The notes: a model not told the origin generated them from the letters alone. 64,000 nucleotides of DNA from Microbacterium psychrotolerans (GCF_031085295.1 NZ_JAVFWO010000005.1:124001-188000); one strand, 5' to 3'; positions 25,446 through 34,969 are shown, numbered from the stretch's first letter. Made by a program: numbers and translations.

Positions 25446-26807
25446 ATGACCGAGCTGACCCGCGACGTCGTCATCGTCGGCGCCGGCGCCGCCGGCACGA
25501 CCGCCGCCAACGAGCTGAAGAAGGCGGGGCTCTCGGTCGTCGTGCTCGAGGCACGCGACCGCGTCGGCGGGCGCCTGTGGACGGATGTCGTCGACGGCGC
25601 CATGCTCGAGATCGGCGGCCAGTGGGTGTCGCCGGATCAGGACGCCCTCAAGGAGACCCTCGCCGAGCTCGGCCTGGAGACCTACAGCCGCTACCGCGAA
25701 GGCGAGTCGGTCTACATCGGCAAGGATGGCGAACTCACCCGGTTCACCGGCGAGATCTTCCCCGTGGCGCCCGAGACCGAGAAGGAGATCGTCCGCCTGA
25801 TCGAGGTGCTCGACGGGCTCGTCGCGCAGATCGACCCCGACAAGCCCTGGGAGCACCCCGACGCCGAGGAGCTGGACCGCATCTCGTTCCAGGCGTGGCT
25901 CGAGGACCAGACCCAGGACCAGGAGGCGCGCGACAACATCGCGCTCTTCATCGCCGGCGCCATGCTCACCAAGCCCGCCTACGCGTTCTCCGCGCTGCAG
26001 GCGCTCCTCATGGCCGCCAGCGCCGGCAGCTTCTCGCATCTCGTCGACGCCGACTTCATCCTCGACGAGCGCGTCGTGGGCGGCCTGCAGCAGGTCCCGC
26101 TGCTCCTCGCCGAACGGCTGGGCGATGACGTCGTCCTCGGGCAGCCGGTCACCGAAGTGCACTGGGGCGACGACGGCGTCCGCGTCGTCACCGACAACGG
26201 CCTCCAGGTGCGCGCGCGCTTCGTCATCCTGGCGCACGCGCCGATCCTGTATCCGTGGATCGAGTTCCAGCCGGCGCTGCCGCGCCTGAAGCAGCAGATG
26301 CACCAGCACATCTCGATGGGCTTCGTCATCAAGGTGCACGCGGTCTACGACCGGCCGTTCTGGCGTGAGCAGGGTCTGTCGGGTACGGCGTTCAGCCCGT
26401 ACGAGATCTCGCACGAGGCCTACGACAACACCAACCACGGCGATGAGCGCGGCACCCTCGTGGGCTTCGTCTCGGACCGCAACGCCGACGACCTCTTCCG
26501 TGTGTCGGCAGAGGAGCGCAAGGAGCGCATCCTCGAGTCGCTGTCGCACTACTACGGCCCCGAGGCGAAGACCCCGCTCGTGTACTTCGAGAGCGACTGG
26601 GGCGCCGAGGAGTGGACCCGCGGCGCCTACGCCGCCAGCTTCGACCTCGGCGGTCTCGCCCGGTACGGCGCCGACCTGCGCACGCCGGTCGGCCCGATCC
26701 ACTTCGCGTGCAGCGACATGGCCGGCGCCGGCTACCAGCATGTCGACGGCGCGATCCGCATGGGACGGCTCGTCGCCGCCAACATCGTCGAAGCAGCCCA
26801 CCGATGA
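25446..26807 (+). CDS. puo: putrescine oxidase (flavin monoamine oxidase family)
   Basis: A 453-residue flavin amine oxidase resembling the Kocuria and Rhodococcus putrescine oxidases. It oxidises putrescine to 4-aminobutanal with H2O2 and ammonia. The N-terminal FAD motif is VVIVGAGAAGTTAANELKKAG followed by LEARDRVGGRLW and IGGQWVSPDQ. The C-terminal flavin site is FACSDMAGAGYQHVDGAIRMG. A GAAGGAG ribosome site precedes the ATG. The Usp gene overlaps it by 4 nt, then a permease and an aldehyde dehydrogenase follow, an operon that could import and degrade diamine. Confidence 0.88.
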   Translation: MTELTRDVVIVGAGAAGTTAANELKKAGLSVVVLEARDRVGGRLWTDVVDGAMLEIGGQWVSPDQDALKETLAELGLETYSRYREGESVYIGKDGELTRFTGEIFPVAPETEKEIVRLIEVLDGLVAQIDPDKPWEHPDAEELDRISFQAWLEDQTQDQEARDNIALFIAGAMLTKPAYAFSALQALLMAASAGSFSHLVDADFILDERVVGGLQQVPLLLAERLGDDVVLGQPVTEVHWGDDGVRVVTDNGLQVRARFVILAHAPILYPWIEFQPALPRLKQQMHQHISMGFVIKVHAVYDRPFWREQGLSGTAFSPYEISHEAYDNTNHGDERGTLVGFVSDRNADDLFRVSAEERKERILESLSHYYGPEAKTPLVYFESDWGAEEWTRGAYAASFDLGGLARYGADLRTPVGPIHFACSDMAGAGYQHVDGAIRMGRLVAANIVEAAHR

Positions 26808-27679
26808 GTGCGCGGATCGTCGTCGGCTACACGGCGACGGATGCCGGAGCCGACGCGGTCGCGGTCGGCACACGACTGGCCGCCGCCATGAAGGCGCCGC
26901 TCGACCTCGTGCTGGTGCTCCCCGGCGAGGACCGCAGCGTCATCACGCCGCCCGACGCCGGTTACGACCGCTACCTCGTGACGCAGGCCGAGGCGTGGCT
27001 CGCGGAGGCCTCCGCCTCGATCCCGGCAGCCGTGGGCCATGCCGCGCACGTGCGCTTCGGCGACTCGTTCGCCGCGGGCCTCATCGCCGCAGCACACGAG
27101 CTCGCGGCATCCCACATCGTCGTCGGCGCCGCGAACGGCGGGCTGCGCGGACGCCACCGCCTCGGCACCGTGGCGAACGAGCTGCTGCACTCGTCCGATG
27201 TTCCCGTGGTGCTCGCGCCCGAGGGATCGCGCCATCTGGAGGTGACCGGCGTGAGCCGCATCACCGCGGCGATCGGCACGCGTCCGGGGGCCAGTGCGCT
27301 GCTCGAGGAGAGCGTCGCCCTCGCCGTCGCCACCGGCACCGGACTGCGGCTGCTCTCGCTGGTGTCGGTGGACCTTCCGGCCACCGTCGACACCGGCGTC
27401 ATCCGCATCGCGGGTGCCGCGCACGCCGACGACGTGCTCGGCAAGGCGCTGGATGTCCTGCCCGAGGGCGTCGAGGCCGACGTCGTCGTGGCGCGTGGGG
27501 ACAGCATCGAAGACGCGGTCGCCCAACTCGCCTGGCAGCCCGGAGAGCTCGCGGTGGTCGGCTCCAGCCGGCTCGCGCAGCCACGGCGCCTGTTCCTCGG
27601 CTCGACCGCGGCGAAGATGCTGCACGAGCTTCCCGTACCGATGGTCGTCGTGCCCCGCACGCGCGGCCAGGAAGGCTGA
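26804..27679 (+). CDS. universal stress protein (two Usp domains)
   Basis: A 291-residue protein with tandem UspA folds (about 1-140 and 147-288). The first ends in SHIVVGAANGGLRGRHRLGTVANELLHSSDVPVVL, and the second in AVVGSSRLAQPRRLFLGSTAAKMLHELPVPMVVV, both carrying the G-x(n)-G(S/T) nucleotide pattern in variant form. It starts within the puo stop (ATGA), so it is translationally coupled. Usp proteins adjacent to amino acid permeases are common; regulation of transport or protection from the peroxide made by the oxidase are possible, neither shown. Confidence 0.88.
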   Translation: MSARIVVGYTATDAGADAVAVGTRLAAAMKAPLDLVLVLPGEDRSVITPPDAGYDRYLVTQAEAWLAEASASIPAAVGHAAHVRFGDSFAAGLIAAAHELAASHIVVGAANGGLRGRHRLGTVANELLHSSDVPVVLAPEGSRHLEVTGVSRITAAIGTRPGASALLEESVALAVATGTGLRLLSLVSVDLPATVDTGVIRIAGAAHADDVLGKALDVLPEGVEADVVVARGDSIEDAVAQLAWQPGELAVVGSSRLAQPRRLFLGSTAAKMLHELPVPMVVVPRTRGQEG

Positions 27680-27684
27680 CGCGC

Positions 27685-29256
27685 ATGAGCGCTCCACAGC
27701 ACTCCGGCAGCGCCACGACGCCGCTGGCACCGTCCTCCGGCGCACACGCCGGCGAACTGACCAAGAAGGGGCTCAGCGCCGGCGCGGTCGGCGTGCTGGG
27801 AGCCGTCGTCATCGGCGTCTCGACCATCGCCCCGGCCTACACGCTCACCGCGTCGCTCGGGCCCACGGTCGCGGTCGTCGGCACGCAGGTGCCCGCCATC
27901 ATCCTCGTGGGGTTCATCCCGATGCTGCTGACGGCCTTCGGCTACCGCGAGCTCAACCGCGCGATGCCCGACTCGGGTACCTCGTTCACCTGGGGCGTGC
28001 GGGCGTTCGGACCCTGGATCGGCTGGATGACGGGGTGGGGCCTCATCGCCGCCACGGTGATCGTGCTGTCCAACCTCGCGGGCATCGCGGTGGAGTTCCT
28101 CTTCCTGCTGATCTCGCAGCTGACCGGCAATCCCGACATCGCCGAGCTCGCGTTCAACCCCTTCATCAACGTCGCAGTGTGCCTGCTGTTCATGCTGGGC
28201 GCGACGCTGATCTCCTACCGCGACATGCAGACCACCCAGAAGTTCCAGTACATCCTGGTGAGCTTCCAGGTCGTGGTGCTGGTGCTGTTCGCCGTCGTCG
28301 CGATCATCAAGGCGGTGTCGGGCGATGCGCCCGATCCGACCGCGTTCTCGTGGTCGTGGTTCAATCCGTTCGAGGTGCCGACGTTCAGCGCGTTCGCCGC
28401 CGGACTGTCGCTGTCGATCTTCATCTTCTGGGGCTGGGACGTCGTCCTCACGATGAACGAGGAGACCAAGAATCCGGCGAAGACCCCCGGTCGCGCCGCG
28501 ATGCTCACGGTCGTCATCGTGGTGTCGCTGTACCTCCTGCTGTCGATCGGCCTGATCATGTTCGCCGGCGTCGGCACAGGTGCGCTGGGACTGGCGAACG
28601 AGGACATCTCGGCGAACGTGTTCTTCGCCCTCTCCGACCCGATCCTCGGCCCGCTCGCGTTCCTCGTGTCGCTCGCGGTCCTGTCGAGCTCCGCCGCCTC
28701 GCTGCAGTCGACCGCCGTCGGCCCCGCGCGGACGCTCCTCGCGATGGGTCACTACGGGGCGCTGCCTCAGAAGTTCGCGCGCGTCAGCCCGCGCTTCTTC
28801 ACCCCGGGCTACGCCACCGTGGTCTCCGCGATCGTCGCGTCGGTGTTCTACGCCGTCATGCGCGTGGTGAGCGAGAACGTGCTCACCGACACCATCCTGT
28901 CGCTCGGCATGATGATCTGCTTCTACTACGGCCTCACCGCGTTCGCGTGCGTCTGGTACTTCCGCAAGCAGTGGTTCGACTCCGTGCGCAGCTTCTTCTT
29001 CACCTTCCTGTTCCCGCTCGTGGGCGGTGCCATCCTCGCCGTCCTGTTCGTCACGACGCTCGTCGACTCGATGGACCCGGCGTACGGCAGCGGATCGAGC
29101 ATCTTCGGCCTCGGCCTGGTGTTCGTGCTCGGGGTCACCGTCATCCTGGTGGGTGTCGTGATCATGATCTGGCAGGCGATCAAGCGTCCGGCGTTCTTCC
29201 GCGGTGAGACACTCGGTATCGACGCACCCGAAAGCCTTCGACGCGCCCGTCGCTGA
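27685..29256 (+). CDS. APC superfamily amino acid/polyamine permease
   Basis: A 523-residue transporter with about 12 membrane segments. The N-terminal segment GVVIGVSTIAPAYTL-type (AVVIGVSTIAPAYTLTASLG) and PDSGTSFTWGVRAFGPWIGWMTGW match the APC family branch linked to amine and amino acid uptake. A cytoplasmic EETKNPAKTPGRA loop follows segment 6. It lies 5 nt after the Usp gene and before the aldehyde dehydrogenase, so it probably imports putrescine, GABA or a related amine. Specificity is inferred from context only. Confidence 0.9.
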   Translation: MSAPQHSGSATTPLAPSSGAHAGELTKKGLSAGAVGVLGAVVIGVSTIAPAYTLTASLGPTVAVVGTQVPAIILVGFIPMLLTAFGYRELNRAMPDSGTSFTWGVRAFGPWIGWMTGWGLIAATVIVLSNLAGIAVEFLFLLISQLTGNPDIAELAFNPFINVAVCLLFMLGATLISYRDMQTTQKFQYILVSFQVVVLVLFAVVAIIKAVSGDAPDPTAFSWSWFNPFEVPTFSAFAAGLSLSIFIFWGWDVVLTMNEETKNPAKTPGRAAMLTVVIVVSLYLLLSIGLIMFAGVGTGALGLANEDISANVFFALSDPILGPLAFLVSLAVLSSSAASLQSTAVGPARTLLAMGHYGALPQKFARVSPRFFTPGYATVVSAIVASVFYAVMRVVSENVLTDTILSLGMMICFYYGLTAFACVWYFRKQWFDSVRSFFFTFLFPLVGGAILAVLFVTTLVDSMDPAYGSGSSIFGLGLVFVLGVTVILVGVVIMIWQAIKRPAFFRGETLGIDAPESLRRARR

Positions 29257-29296
29257 CGGGCAGACTGTCCCCAATCCATCCGATCGGAGAGGAAGC

Positions 29297-30658
29297 ATGA
29301 CCGACTACGCCGTCGTGAACCCGGCCACGGGGGAGACCCTGGCCACGTATCCGACCATCACCGACGAGGCCCTCGAGGCCGCGATCGCAGGGGCGGATGC
29401 CGCCTACCGAACCTGGCGGGATCAGCCGGTCGCCGAACGTGCGGCCCGCATCCGCAAGGTCGCCGAGCTGCACCGCGAGCGCCGCGACGATCTCGCCGCG
29501 ATCATCGTGCGCGAGATGGGCAAGCCCCTGGAAGCGGCGCTCGGAGAGGTGGACTTCGCCGCCGACATCACCGAGTACTACGCCGACCACGCGGAGAAGA
29601 TCACCGGCGACCAGCCCATCGACATCGACGGCGAGGGCACCGCGGTCATCCGCCGCACGCCCCTCGGCGTGCTGCTGGGCATCATGCCGTGGAACTTCCC
29701 GTACTACCAGGTCGCGCGCTTCGCCGCGCCCAACATCGTGGTGGGCAACACGATCCTCCTGAAGCACGCGCCGCAGTGCCCCGAGTCGGCCGCCGCCATC
29801 GCAACGATCTATGCGGACGCCGGGCTCGAGGGCGTGTACACGAACATCTACGCGACCAACGAGCAGGCGGCCACCGTCATCGCCGACCGTCGCGTGCAGG
29901 GAGTGTCGGTCACCGGCTCGGAGCGCGCCGGTGCTGCCGTCGCCGAGATCGCGGGGCGCAACCTCAAGAAGGTCGCGCTCGAGCTCGGCGGGTCGGACCC
30001 GTTCATCCTGCTGTCGACCGACGACCTCGACGCCACGGTCGAGGCCGCCGTCGCCGCGCGCCTCGACAACACCGGTCAGTCGTGCAACGCGGCCAAGCGC
30101 TTCATCGTGGTGGACGGCCTGTACGACGCGTTCCTCGAGAAGTTCACGGCCGCGATGAGCGCCGCAAAGGTGGGCGACCCGTTCCAGGACGACACCGTCC
30201 TCGGCCCGCTGTCGTCGCTCACCGCGGCGGAGCGGCTGGCCGAGCAGGTCGACAAGGCCGTCGCCCAGGGGGCGACCCTCGTGACCGGCGGCACCCGCGA
30301 CGGCGCGTTCTACCCGGGCACGGTCCTCGCAGACGTCACCAGCGACATGGACGCCTACCGCGAGGAGTTCTTCGGCCCCGTCGGCGTCGTCTACAAGGTC
30401 GCCGACGAGGACGCCGCCGTCGCGCTCGCGAACGACACGAGCTACGGCCTCGGCTCGTACGTCTTCACCACGGACGAGGAGCAGGCCAAGCGCGTCGCCG
30501 ACAAGATCGACGCCGGCATGGTCTACGTCAACGTCGTGCTCGCCGACGAGCCGGGCCTGCCGTTCGGCGGCGTGAAGCGCTCCGGCACCTCGCGCGAGAT
30601 GGGCCTCCTCGCCGCCGACGAGTTCGTCAACAAGAAGCTGATCCGCGTCGGCGCCTGA
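29297..30658 (+). CDS. NAD(P)-dependent succinate-semialdehyde/aminobutyraldehyde dehydrogenase
   Basis: A 453-residue aldehyde dehydrogenase. It has MPWNFPYYQVARFAAPN, the catalytic Glu229 in LELGGSDPF, Cys263 in TGQSCNAAKRF and the C-terminal PFGGVKRSGTSREMG. The short N-terminus and LLKHAPQCPESA resemble the GabD1/Sad group of succinic semialdehyde dehydrogenases. In the pathway, two aldehydes need oxidation (4-aminobutanal and succinic semialdehyde) but this is the only dehydrogenase here, so it may take both or the other enzyme is elsewhere. A GAGAGGAAG ribosome site precedes the ATG. Confidence 0.88.
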   Translation: MTDYAVVNPATGETLATYPTITDEALEAAIAGADAAYRTWRDQPVAERAARIRKVAELHRERRDDLAAIIVREMGKPLEAALGEVDFAADITEYYADHAEKITGDQPIDIDGEGTAVIRRTPLGVLLGIMPWNFPYYQVARFAAPNIVVGNTILLKHAPQCPESAAAIATIYADAGLEGVYTNIYATNEQAATVIADRRVQGVSVTGSERAGAAVAEIAGRNLKKVALELGGSDPFILLSTDDLDATVEAAVAARLDNTGQSCNAAKRFIVVDGLYDAFLEKFTAAMSAAKVGDPFQDDTVLGPLSSLTAAERLAEQVDKAVAQGATLVTGGTRDGAFYPGTVLADVTSDMDAYREEFFGPVGVVYKVADEDAAVALANDTSYGLGSYVFTTDEEQAKRVADKIDAGMVYVNVVLADEPGLPFGGVKRSGTSREMGLLAADEFVNKKLIRVGA

Positions 30659-30661
30659 CGC

Positions 30662-31285
30662 TCAGCCCTCGCCGAGCGCCTCGCGCGCCTCGGCGAGGGC
30701 CTCGTCGGCCCACTGCACCTGTTGCGGCGTGCCCCAGTGGGCCGCGGCATCCCGGGCCGTCTCGAAAGATGTGACGGCCTCGGCGACCCGCCCGGCGTCG
30801 AACAGGCGCCAGCCCGCGTTGTTGTGCAGCGACACCCGCCAGTGGAGCGTGCGCGGGTCGTCGCAGCCGTCGAGCGCGGCGAGGGCCGCGTCCGTCCAGG
30901 CCTCGGCCTGTTCGGCGTCGACGATCGCCAGCATGTGCAGTGCGTCGACCTGCAGGAACGTGAGGCCCGCACCGGATGCCGCGTCCACCGCGGCGAGGAA
31001 GTACGGCGCCGCCCCTTCCACATCGCCTGCCGAGTTGCGCAGCCGGCCGCGCTCGAGGGCGGCACGCGCCGCGACGGCGGCGTCCTCGATGGTCACGGCG
31101 TCGAGGACCGCGTCAGCCTCGTCGAAGCGCTCCTGCAGGCCCAGCGCGCGGGCCACCTGGGTCTGCAGCTCGGCCCGGGCGGCGGCATCCGTCTCCTGCT
31201 CGACCGAGTCCCGCAGGCGAGCTTCGGAAGCGGCGGGGTCGGAGAAGTCCCACAGCTCATCCAGGCGGCGCTGCGCAAGGGTCAT
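30662..31285 (-). CDS. tetratricopeptide-repeat protein
   Basis: A 207-residue soluble, Ala/Glu/Asp-rich helical protein. Repeating helix-turn-helix units (RAELQTQVARALGLQERFDEADAVL, then RAALERGRLRNSAGDVEGAAPYFLAA and NNAGWRLFDAGRVAEAVTSFETA, cited in parts) fit TPR spacing. No catalytic motif is seen. A -10-like TAGCAT (31293-31298) is seven bases before the ATG, indicating a leaderless message. The family occurs as a conserved hypothetical in actinobacteria; a scaffold role is the only inference available. Confidence 0.75.
   Translation of the reverse strand: MTLAQRRLDELWDFSDPAASEARLRDSVEQETDAAARAELQTQVARALGLQERFDEADAVLDAVTIEDAAVAARAALERGRLRNSAGDVEGAAPYFLAAVDAASGAGLTFLQVDALHMLAIVDAEQAEAWTDAALAALDGCDDPRTLHWRVSLHNNAGWRLFDAGRVAEAVTSFETARDAAAHWGTPQQVQWADEALAEAREALGEG
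30665..30700. terminator. 12-bp hairpin at the ALDH/TPR junction
   Basis: GCCCTCGCCGAG (30665-30676) pairs perfectly with CTCGGCGAGGGC (30689-30700), loop 12 nt. It lies 6 nt past the aldehyde dehydrogenase stop but inside the last codons of the convergent TPR gene, so it can end the plus-strand operon. Confidence 0.6.
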
Positions 31286-31348
31286 GCCGGGAATGCTAGT
31301 GCGTCGTCCAGGGTGTCGCCGACGGGTCGGGAGCGGGAGGATGGAGAG

Positions 31349-31786
31349 ATGGCAGAGACATCGGACCCCGTCGTCGCCCTCTCCGATGAGCAGTGCTGGG
31401 AGCGCCTGCGCGGGCAGGAGCTCGGCCGCCTCGTGACGCATGTGGGCGACGTGCTCGACATCTTTCCCGTGAACTACGTCGTCGACGGCGAGAGCGTGCT
31501 GTTCCGCACGGCGCAGGGCAGCAAGCTCTTCGAGCTGACCGTGAACGACGAAGTGCTCTTCGAGGTCGACGACCACACCGACACCGACGCGTGGAGCGTG
31601 ATCCTCCGCGGCCGGGCCCATCCGCTGGACAGCTCCGCCGAGGTCGAGCGCGCGGACGGCCTGGGCCTGCGGCCCTGGATCCCGACCCTCAAGTACACCT
31701 ACGTGCGCGTCGAACCGACCTCGCTGTCGGGCCGGGCGTTCGAACGATCCGGTGAGCCGGATCGCTACGGCGTGCAGCAGTACTGA
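31349..31786 (+). CDS. pyridoxamine 5'-phosphate oxidase-like (flavin/F420-binding split barrel) protein
   Basis: A 145-residue split-barrel protein of the PNPOx-like / Pyridox_ox_2 family. Visible are LGRLVTHVGDVLDIFPVNYVVDGESVLFRTAQGSKL and a mid-protein VLFEVDDHTDTDAWSVILRGRAHPL (quoted in parts), as in many small actinobacterial flavin- or F420-dependent reductases. It is too short for true pyridoxine biosynthesis, so a reductase or heme-related role is possible. The ATG has a -10-like GAGGAT six bases upstream. Confidence 0.8.
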   Translation: MAETSDPVVALSDEQCWERLRGQELGRLVTHVGDVLDIFPVNYVVDGESVLFRTAQGSKLFELTVNDEVLFEVDDHTDTDAWSVILRGRAHPLDSSAEVERADGLGLRPWIPTLKYTYVRVEPTSLSGRAFERSGEPDRYGVQQY

Positions 31787-31843
31787 ACCGTGGGATCGCC
31801 CCGGCGAAGGCCCTCTCGGTTCGCGGCGTCCGCGGGCATGCCG

Positions 31844-31849
31844 TACACT
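31844..31849 (+). promoter_or_regulatory. probable -10 box of the tRNA-Trp/secE transcript
   Basis: TACACT at 31844-31849, preceded by TGCCG, with no other strong box before the tRNA. The predicted leader of about 105 nt contains a small TGCAG-N7-CTGCA hairpin. No clear -35 was found. Confidence 0.5.
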
Positions 31850-31960
31850 GGAACGTGCAGTTGAAGTCTGCATTCTTTCGCCGTGCCCGTTGTCGGGTGC
31901 GGATCCTCGAACCGCGGTGAGAGGGGAAGAGTGCGGGTTTCGCGGGACCTCCGGGTCTCT

Positions 31961-32033
<73 letters not shown>

Positions 32034-32105
32034 CGCGTCAGCGCACACACCCTGCGTTGATAACAAAGTGTGGTCGACCCGTGTCGGCTCACGGAAGGTA
32101 ATCAG

Positions 32106-32387
32106 GTGGCATCGATGGTTCAGGACGAGCCGAAGGGCGAAGTCGTCCCCGCTGAGGGAACGGCCGCACCCCGCGAGAAGAAGCTCAACGTCTTCGCTCG
32201 CATCGCCCTGTTCATTCGTCAGGTCTTCGCCGAGCTCCGCAAGGTCGTCACCCCGACGCGCCAGGAGCTGCTGAAGTACACGGCGGTGGTGCTCGGCTTC
32301 GTCGTCGTCATGATGGCGCTCGTCTACGGCCTGGACGTGCTGTTCGTGTGGATCACGTCGTACGTCTTCGGAGTGCCCGGCGCCTGA
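32106..32387 (+). CDS. secE: preprotein translocase subunit SecE
   Basis: A 93-residue SecE, the small membrane subunit that braces SecY in the translocon. The conserved amphipathic segment is [23 protein letters not shown] (about 38-60, in parts [18 protein letters not shown]), followed by one membrane helix [22 protein letters not shown]. The GTG at 32106 is chosen because GGAAGG lies 7 nt upstream; an ATG three codons later is less well spaced. It precedes nusG as in nearly all bacteria. Confidence 0.95.
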   Translation: MASMVQDEPKGEVVPAEGTAAPREKKLNVFARIALFIRQVFAELRKVVTPTRQELLKYTAVVLGFVVVMMALVYGLDVLFVWITSYVFGVPGA

Positions 32388-32470
32388 TCCCCGAGCGCTC
32401 CGGCTTGCCTCGGAGCCACGACACGGGCGGACCGCAGGTCCGGCAGCGGACGGAACGGAAGAGAACTCAC

Positions 32471-33682
32471 GTGACTGAAAGATATGTCGACGACGCCGAT
32501 TGGGCGACCGCCGCTGAGCAGTCCTCGGAGGACGACGAAGCCCAGGAGGGCAACGTCCTCGCCGAGGAGGAGCGCTCGGTCGAAGCGGCCGAGCATCTGG
32601 CGATCCACATCGTCGACGACGGTGATGGCGACGACGACGACGCGGACCTGGACGACATCGACATCGACGACCCGGAGGCGGACGCGATCGTGAACGACGC
32701 TCTCAATCTTGACGAGACGGCAGAGACCGAAGCAGCAGCCGAGGTGATCAACGACTCCCTCGCGGAGGAGGTCGCCGAGCGTGCGGCCGAGGCCGCCGAA
32801 GAGGTGACCCCGTACGACGGTCCCGACGTGAACGGCGACGAGGACGAGCCCGAGCTCGACGAGGACTTCGTCGCAGAGGTGGATGCCGCAGCCGGCATCG
32901 TGGACGAGGTCGAGGCGTCGGTCTCCCCGGCGGACGCCGCCGAGGCTCCCGCGTTCGCCGACGAGGACTCGGACGACGAGGACTCGGACGACGAGTTCGC
33001 GGACGACGAGATCGCCGACGGCGACTCGGACGACACCGAGGACGGCGAAGACGAGGACGAGGACCCGTACGAGGCGTTCCGCGCAGAGCTTCGCACCCTG
33101 CCGGGCAAGTGGTACGTCATCCACTCCTACGCCGGCTTCGAGCGCAAGGTGAAGGCCAACATCGAGCAGCGCAAGTCGACGCTCGAGGTCGAGGACGACA
33201 TCTACCAGATCGAGGTCCCCATGGAGGACGTCGTCGAGATCAAGAACGGTCAGCGCAAGATGGTCACGCGCGTCCGGATCCCCGGCTACGTGCTCGTGCG
33301 CATGGACCTGAACGAAGACACGTGGTCGGTCGTGCGTCACACGCCCGGCGTCACCGGCTTCGTCGGGAACGCCCACAACCCGACCCCGCTGCGCTTCGAA
33401 GAGGCCTTCAACATGCTGAAGAGCCTCGTCGAGGTGAAGGAGGTCGCCGGCGCCAAGGGCGGTGCGGCCAAGAAGGGCGCTGCCGCGGCGGCCCGCGTCA
33501 TCCCCGCCGAGGTCGACTTCGAGGTGGGAGAGACCATCACGATCAAGGAGGGCTCGTTCGCGGGTCTTCCCGGCACGATCAGCGAGATCAAGCCCGAGAG
33601 CGGCAAGCTCACGGTCCTCGTCTCGCTCTTCGAGCGCGAGACGCCGGTCGAGCTCAGCTTCGACCAGGTCACCAAGCTCTGA
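32471..33682 (+). CDS. nusG: transcription termination/antitermination factor NusG with long acidic N-terminus
   Basis: NusG binds RNA polymerase and couples it to ribosomes or Rho. The NGN domain starts near Trp214 ([20 protein letters not shown]), and the KOW domain is [22 protein letters not shown] near 350-372. Before these lies a ~205-residue, strongly acidic and probably disordered extension with clusters such as [19 protein letters not shown] and [17 protein letters not shown]. At 403 residues it is more than twice the 181 of E. coli NusG. The linker inside ([15 protein letters not shown]) is basic. The GTG follows GGAAGAG by a normal distance. Confidence 0.95.
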   Translation: MTERYVDDADWATAAEQSSEDDEAQEGNVLAEEERSVEAAEHLAIHIVDDGDGDDDDADLDDIDIDDPEADAIVNDALNLDETAETEAAAEVINDSLAEEVAERAAEAAEEVTPYDGPDVNGDEDEPELDEDFVAEVDAAAGIVDEVEASVSPADAAEAPAFADEDSDDEDSDDEFADDEIADGDSDDTEDGEDEDEDPYEAFRAELRTLPGKWYVIHSYAGFERKVKANIEQRKSTLEVEDDIYQIEVPMEDVVEIKNGQRKMVTRVRIPGYVLVRMDLNEDTWSVVRHTPGVTGFVGNAHNPTPLRFEEAFNMLKSLVEVKEVAGAKGGAAKKGAAAAARVIPAEVDFEVGETITIKEGSFAGLPGTISEIKPESGKLTVLVSLFERETPVELSFDQVTKL

Positions 33683-33690
33683 CCGGCTGG

Positions 33691-33809
33691 TAGACTTCTC
33701 AGGTTTGCGTGCGCTCTGAGCGCGCGCCATGGACACCGCGATCCGGAACGGCCGGATTCGCGGGAGAACAGGGTGCTCCGGCATCCGCTGTTCGACGAAA
33801 GGAAAAAGA
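33691..33809 (+). promoter_or_regulatory. rplKA promoter and leader
   Basis: TAGACT (33691-33696) is a good -10 box, though no clear -35 is seen. The ~110-nt leader holds a hairpin ATCCGG-N5-CCGGAT (near 33741-33757). In other bacteria L1 represses its own operon by binding the rplK leader; an equivalent site here is possible but not identified with certainty. Confidence 0.45.
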
Positions 33810-34241
33810 ATGGCACCGAAGAAGAAGGTGACCGGCCTGATCAAGCTTCAGATCAACGCCGGTGCCGCCAACCCGGCGCCGCCGATCGGGCCCGCGCTCG
33901 GTCAGCACGGCGTCAACATCATGGAGTTCTGCAAGGCGTACAACGCCGCGACCGAGTCGCAGCGCGGCAACGTCATCCCCGTGGAGATCACCGTCTACGA
34001 GGACCGCAGCTTCACGTTCATCCTGAAGACCCCGCCGGCCGCTGAGCTCATCAAGAAGGCCGCGGGCGTCCAGAAGGGCTCCAAGACCCCTCACACGGTC
34101 AAGGTCGCCAAGCTCACCAAGGAGCAGGTGCGCCAGATCGCCGAGACGAAGCAGCCTGACCTGAACGCGAACGACATCGAGGCCGCCTCGAAGATCATCG
34201 CCGGCACCGCCCGTTCCATGGGCATCACGGTCGAGGACTGA
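33810..34241 (+). CDS. rplK: 50S ribosomal protein L11
   Basis: A 143-residue L11, part of the GTPase-associated centre with 23S rRNA. Motifs: [30 protein letters not shown] at the N-terminus (quoted in parts [19 protein letters not shown]), [14 protein letters not shown], and the C-terminal [13 protein letters not shown] with [14 protein letters not shown]-rich ribosome site. rplA follows after 14 nt. Confidence 0.97.
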   Translation: MAPKKKVTGLIKLQINAGAANPAPPIGPALGQHGVNIMEFCKAYNAATESQRGNVIPVEITVYEDRSFTFILKTPPAAELIKKAAGVQKGSKTPHTVKVAKLTKEQVRQIAETKQPDLNANDIEAASKIIAGTARSMGITVED

Positions 34242-34255
34242 GGGGAAGAGGAAAC

Positions 34256-34948
34256 ATGGCTACCAAGTCCAAGGCCTTCCGGGCCGCTGCCGCCAAGATC
34301 GAGGCGGACAAGTTCTACAGCCCCACCGAGGCCGTCGCGCTCGCGAAGCAGACCGGCTCGGCCAAGTTCGACTCGACCGTCGAGGTCGCGCTGAAGCTCT
34401 CCGTCGACCCGCGCAAGGCCGACCAGATGGTGCGCGGCACCGTCATCCTCCCGCACGGCACCGGCAAGACCGCCCGCGTCATCGTGTTCGCGACGGGTCC
34501 GGCCGCTGAGGCCGCGATCGCCGCGGGTGCGGACGAGGTCGGCGGCGCCGAGCTCATCGAGAAGGTCGCCGCAGGCTGGACCGCGTTCGACGCGGCCGTC
34601 TCGACGCCCGAGCTCATGGGCCAGGTCGGTCGCCTGGGTAAGGTGCTGGGTCCCCGTGGCCTCATGCCGAACCCCAAGACCGGCACCGTGACCCCCAACC
34701 CGGCCAAGGCCGTCGAGGAGATCAAGGGCGGCAAGATCGAGTTCCGCGTCGACAAGCACGCCAACGTGCACTTCGTCGTCGGCAAGGCGTCCTTCTCGGA
34801 GGAGCAGCTCGACGAGAACCTGAAGGTCGCGCTCGAGGAGATCGTCCGCCTCAAGCCGTCCAGCTCGAAGGGCCGTTACATCCAGAAGGGTGCCGTGTCG
34901 ACCACGTTCGGCCCCGGCATCCCGCTGGACGTCAACGCCATCGTCTGA
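34256..34948 (+). CDS. rplA: 50S ribosomal protein L1
   Basis: A 230-residue L1, which forms the mobile stalk at the ribosomal E site. It contains the conserved [26 protein letters not shown] segment ([19 protein letters not shown]) and [10 protein letters not shown]. Length is normal. It is the second gene of the L11 operon and ends before a good terminator. Confidence 0.97.
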   Translation: MATKSKAFRAAAAKIEADKFYSPTEAVALAKQTGSAKFDSTVEVALKLSVDPRKADQMVRGTVILPHGTGKTARVIVFATGPAAEAAIAAGADEVGGAELIEKVAAGWTAFDAAVSTPELMGQVGRLGKVLGPRGLMPNPKTGTVTPNPAKAVEEIKGGKIEFRVDKHANVHFVVGKASFSEEQLDENLKVALEEIVRLKPSSSKGRYIQKGAVSTTFGPGIPLDVNAIV

Positions 34949-34969
34949 CACTCCGTCGGATTCGCACGC

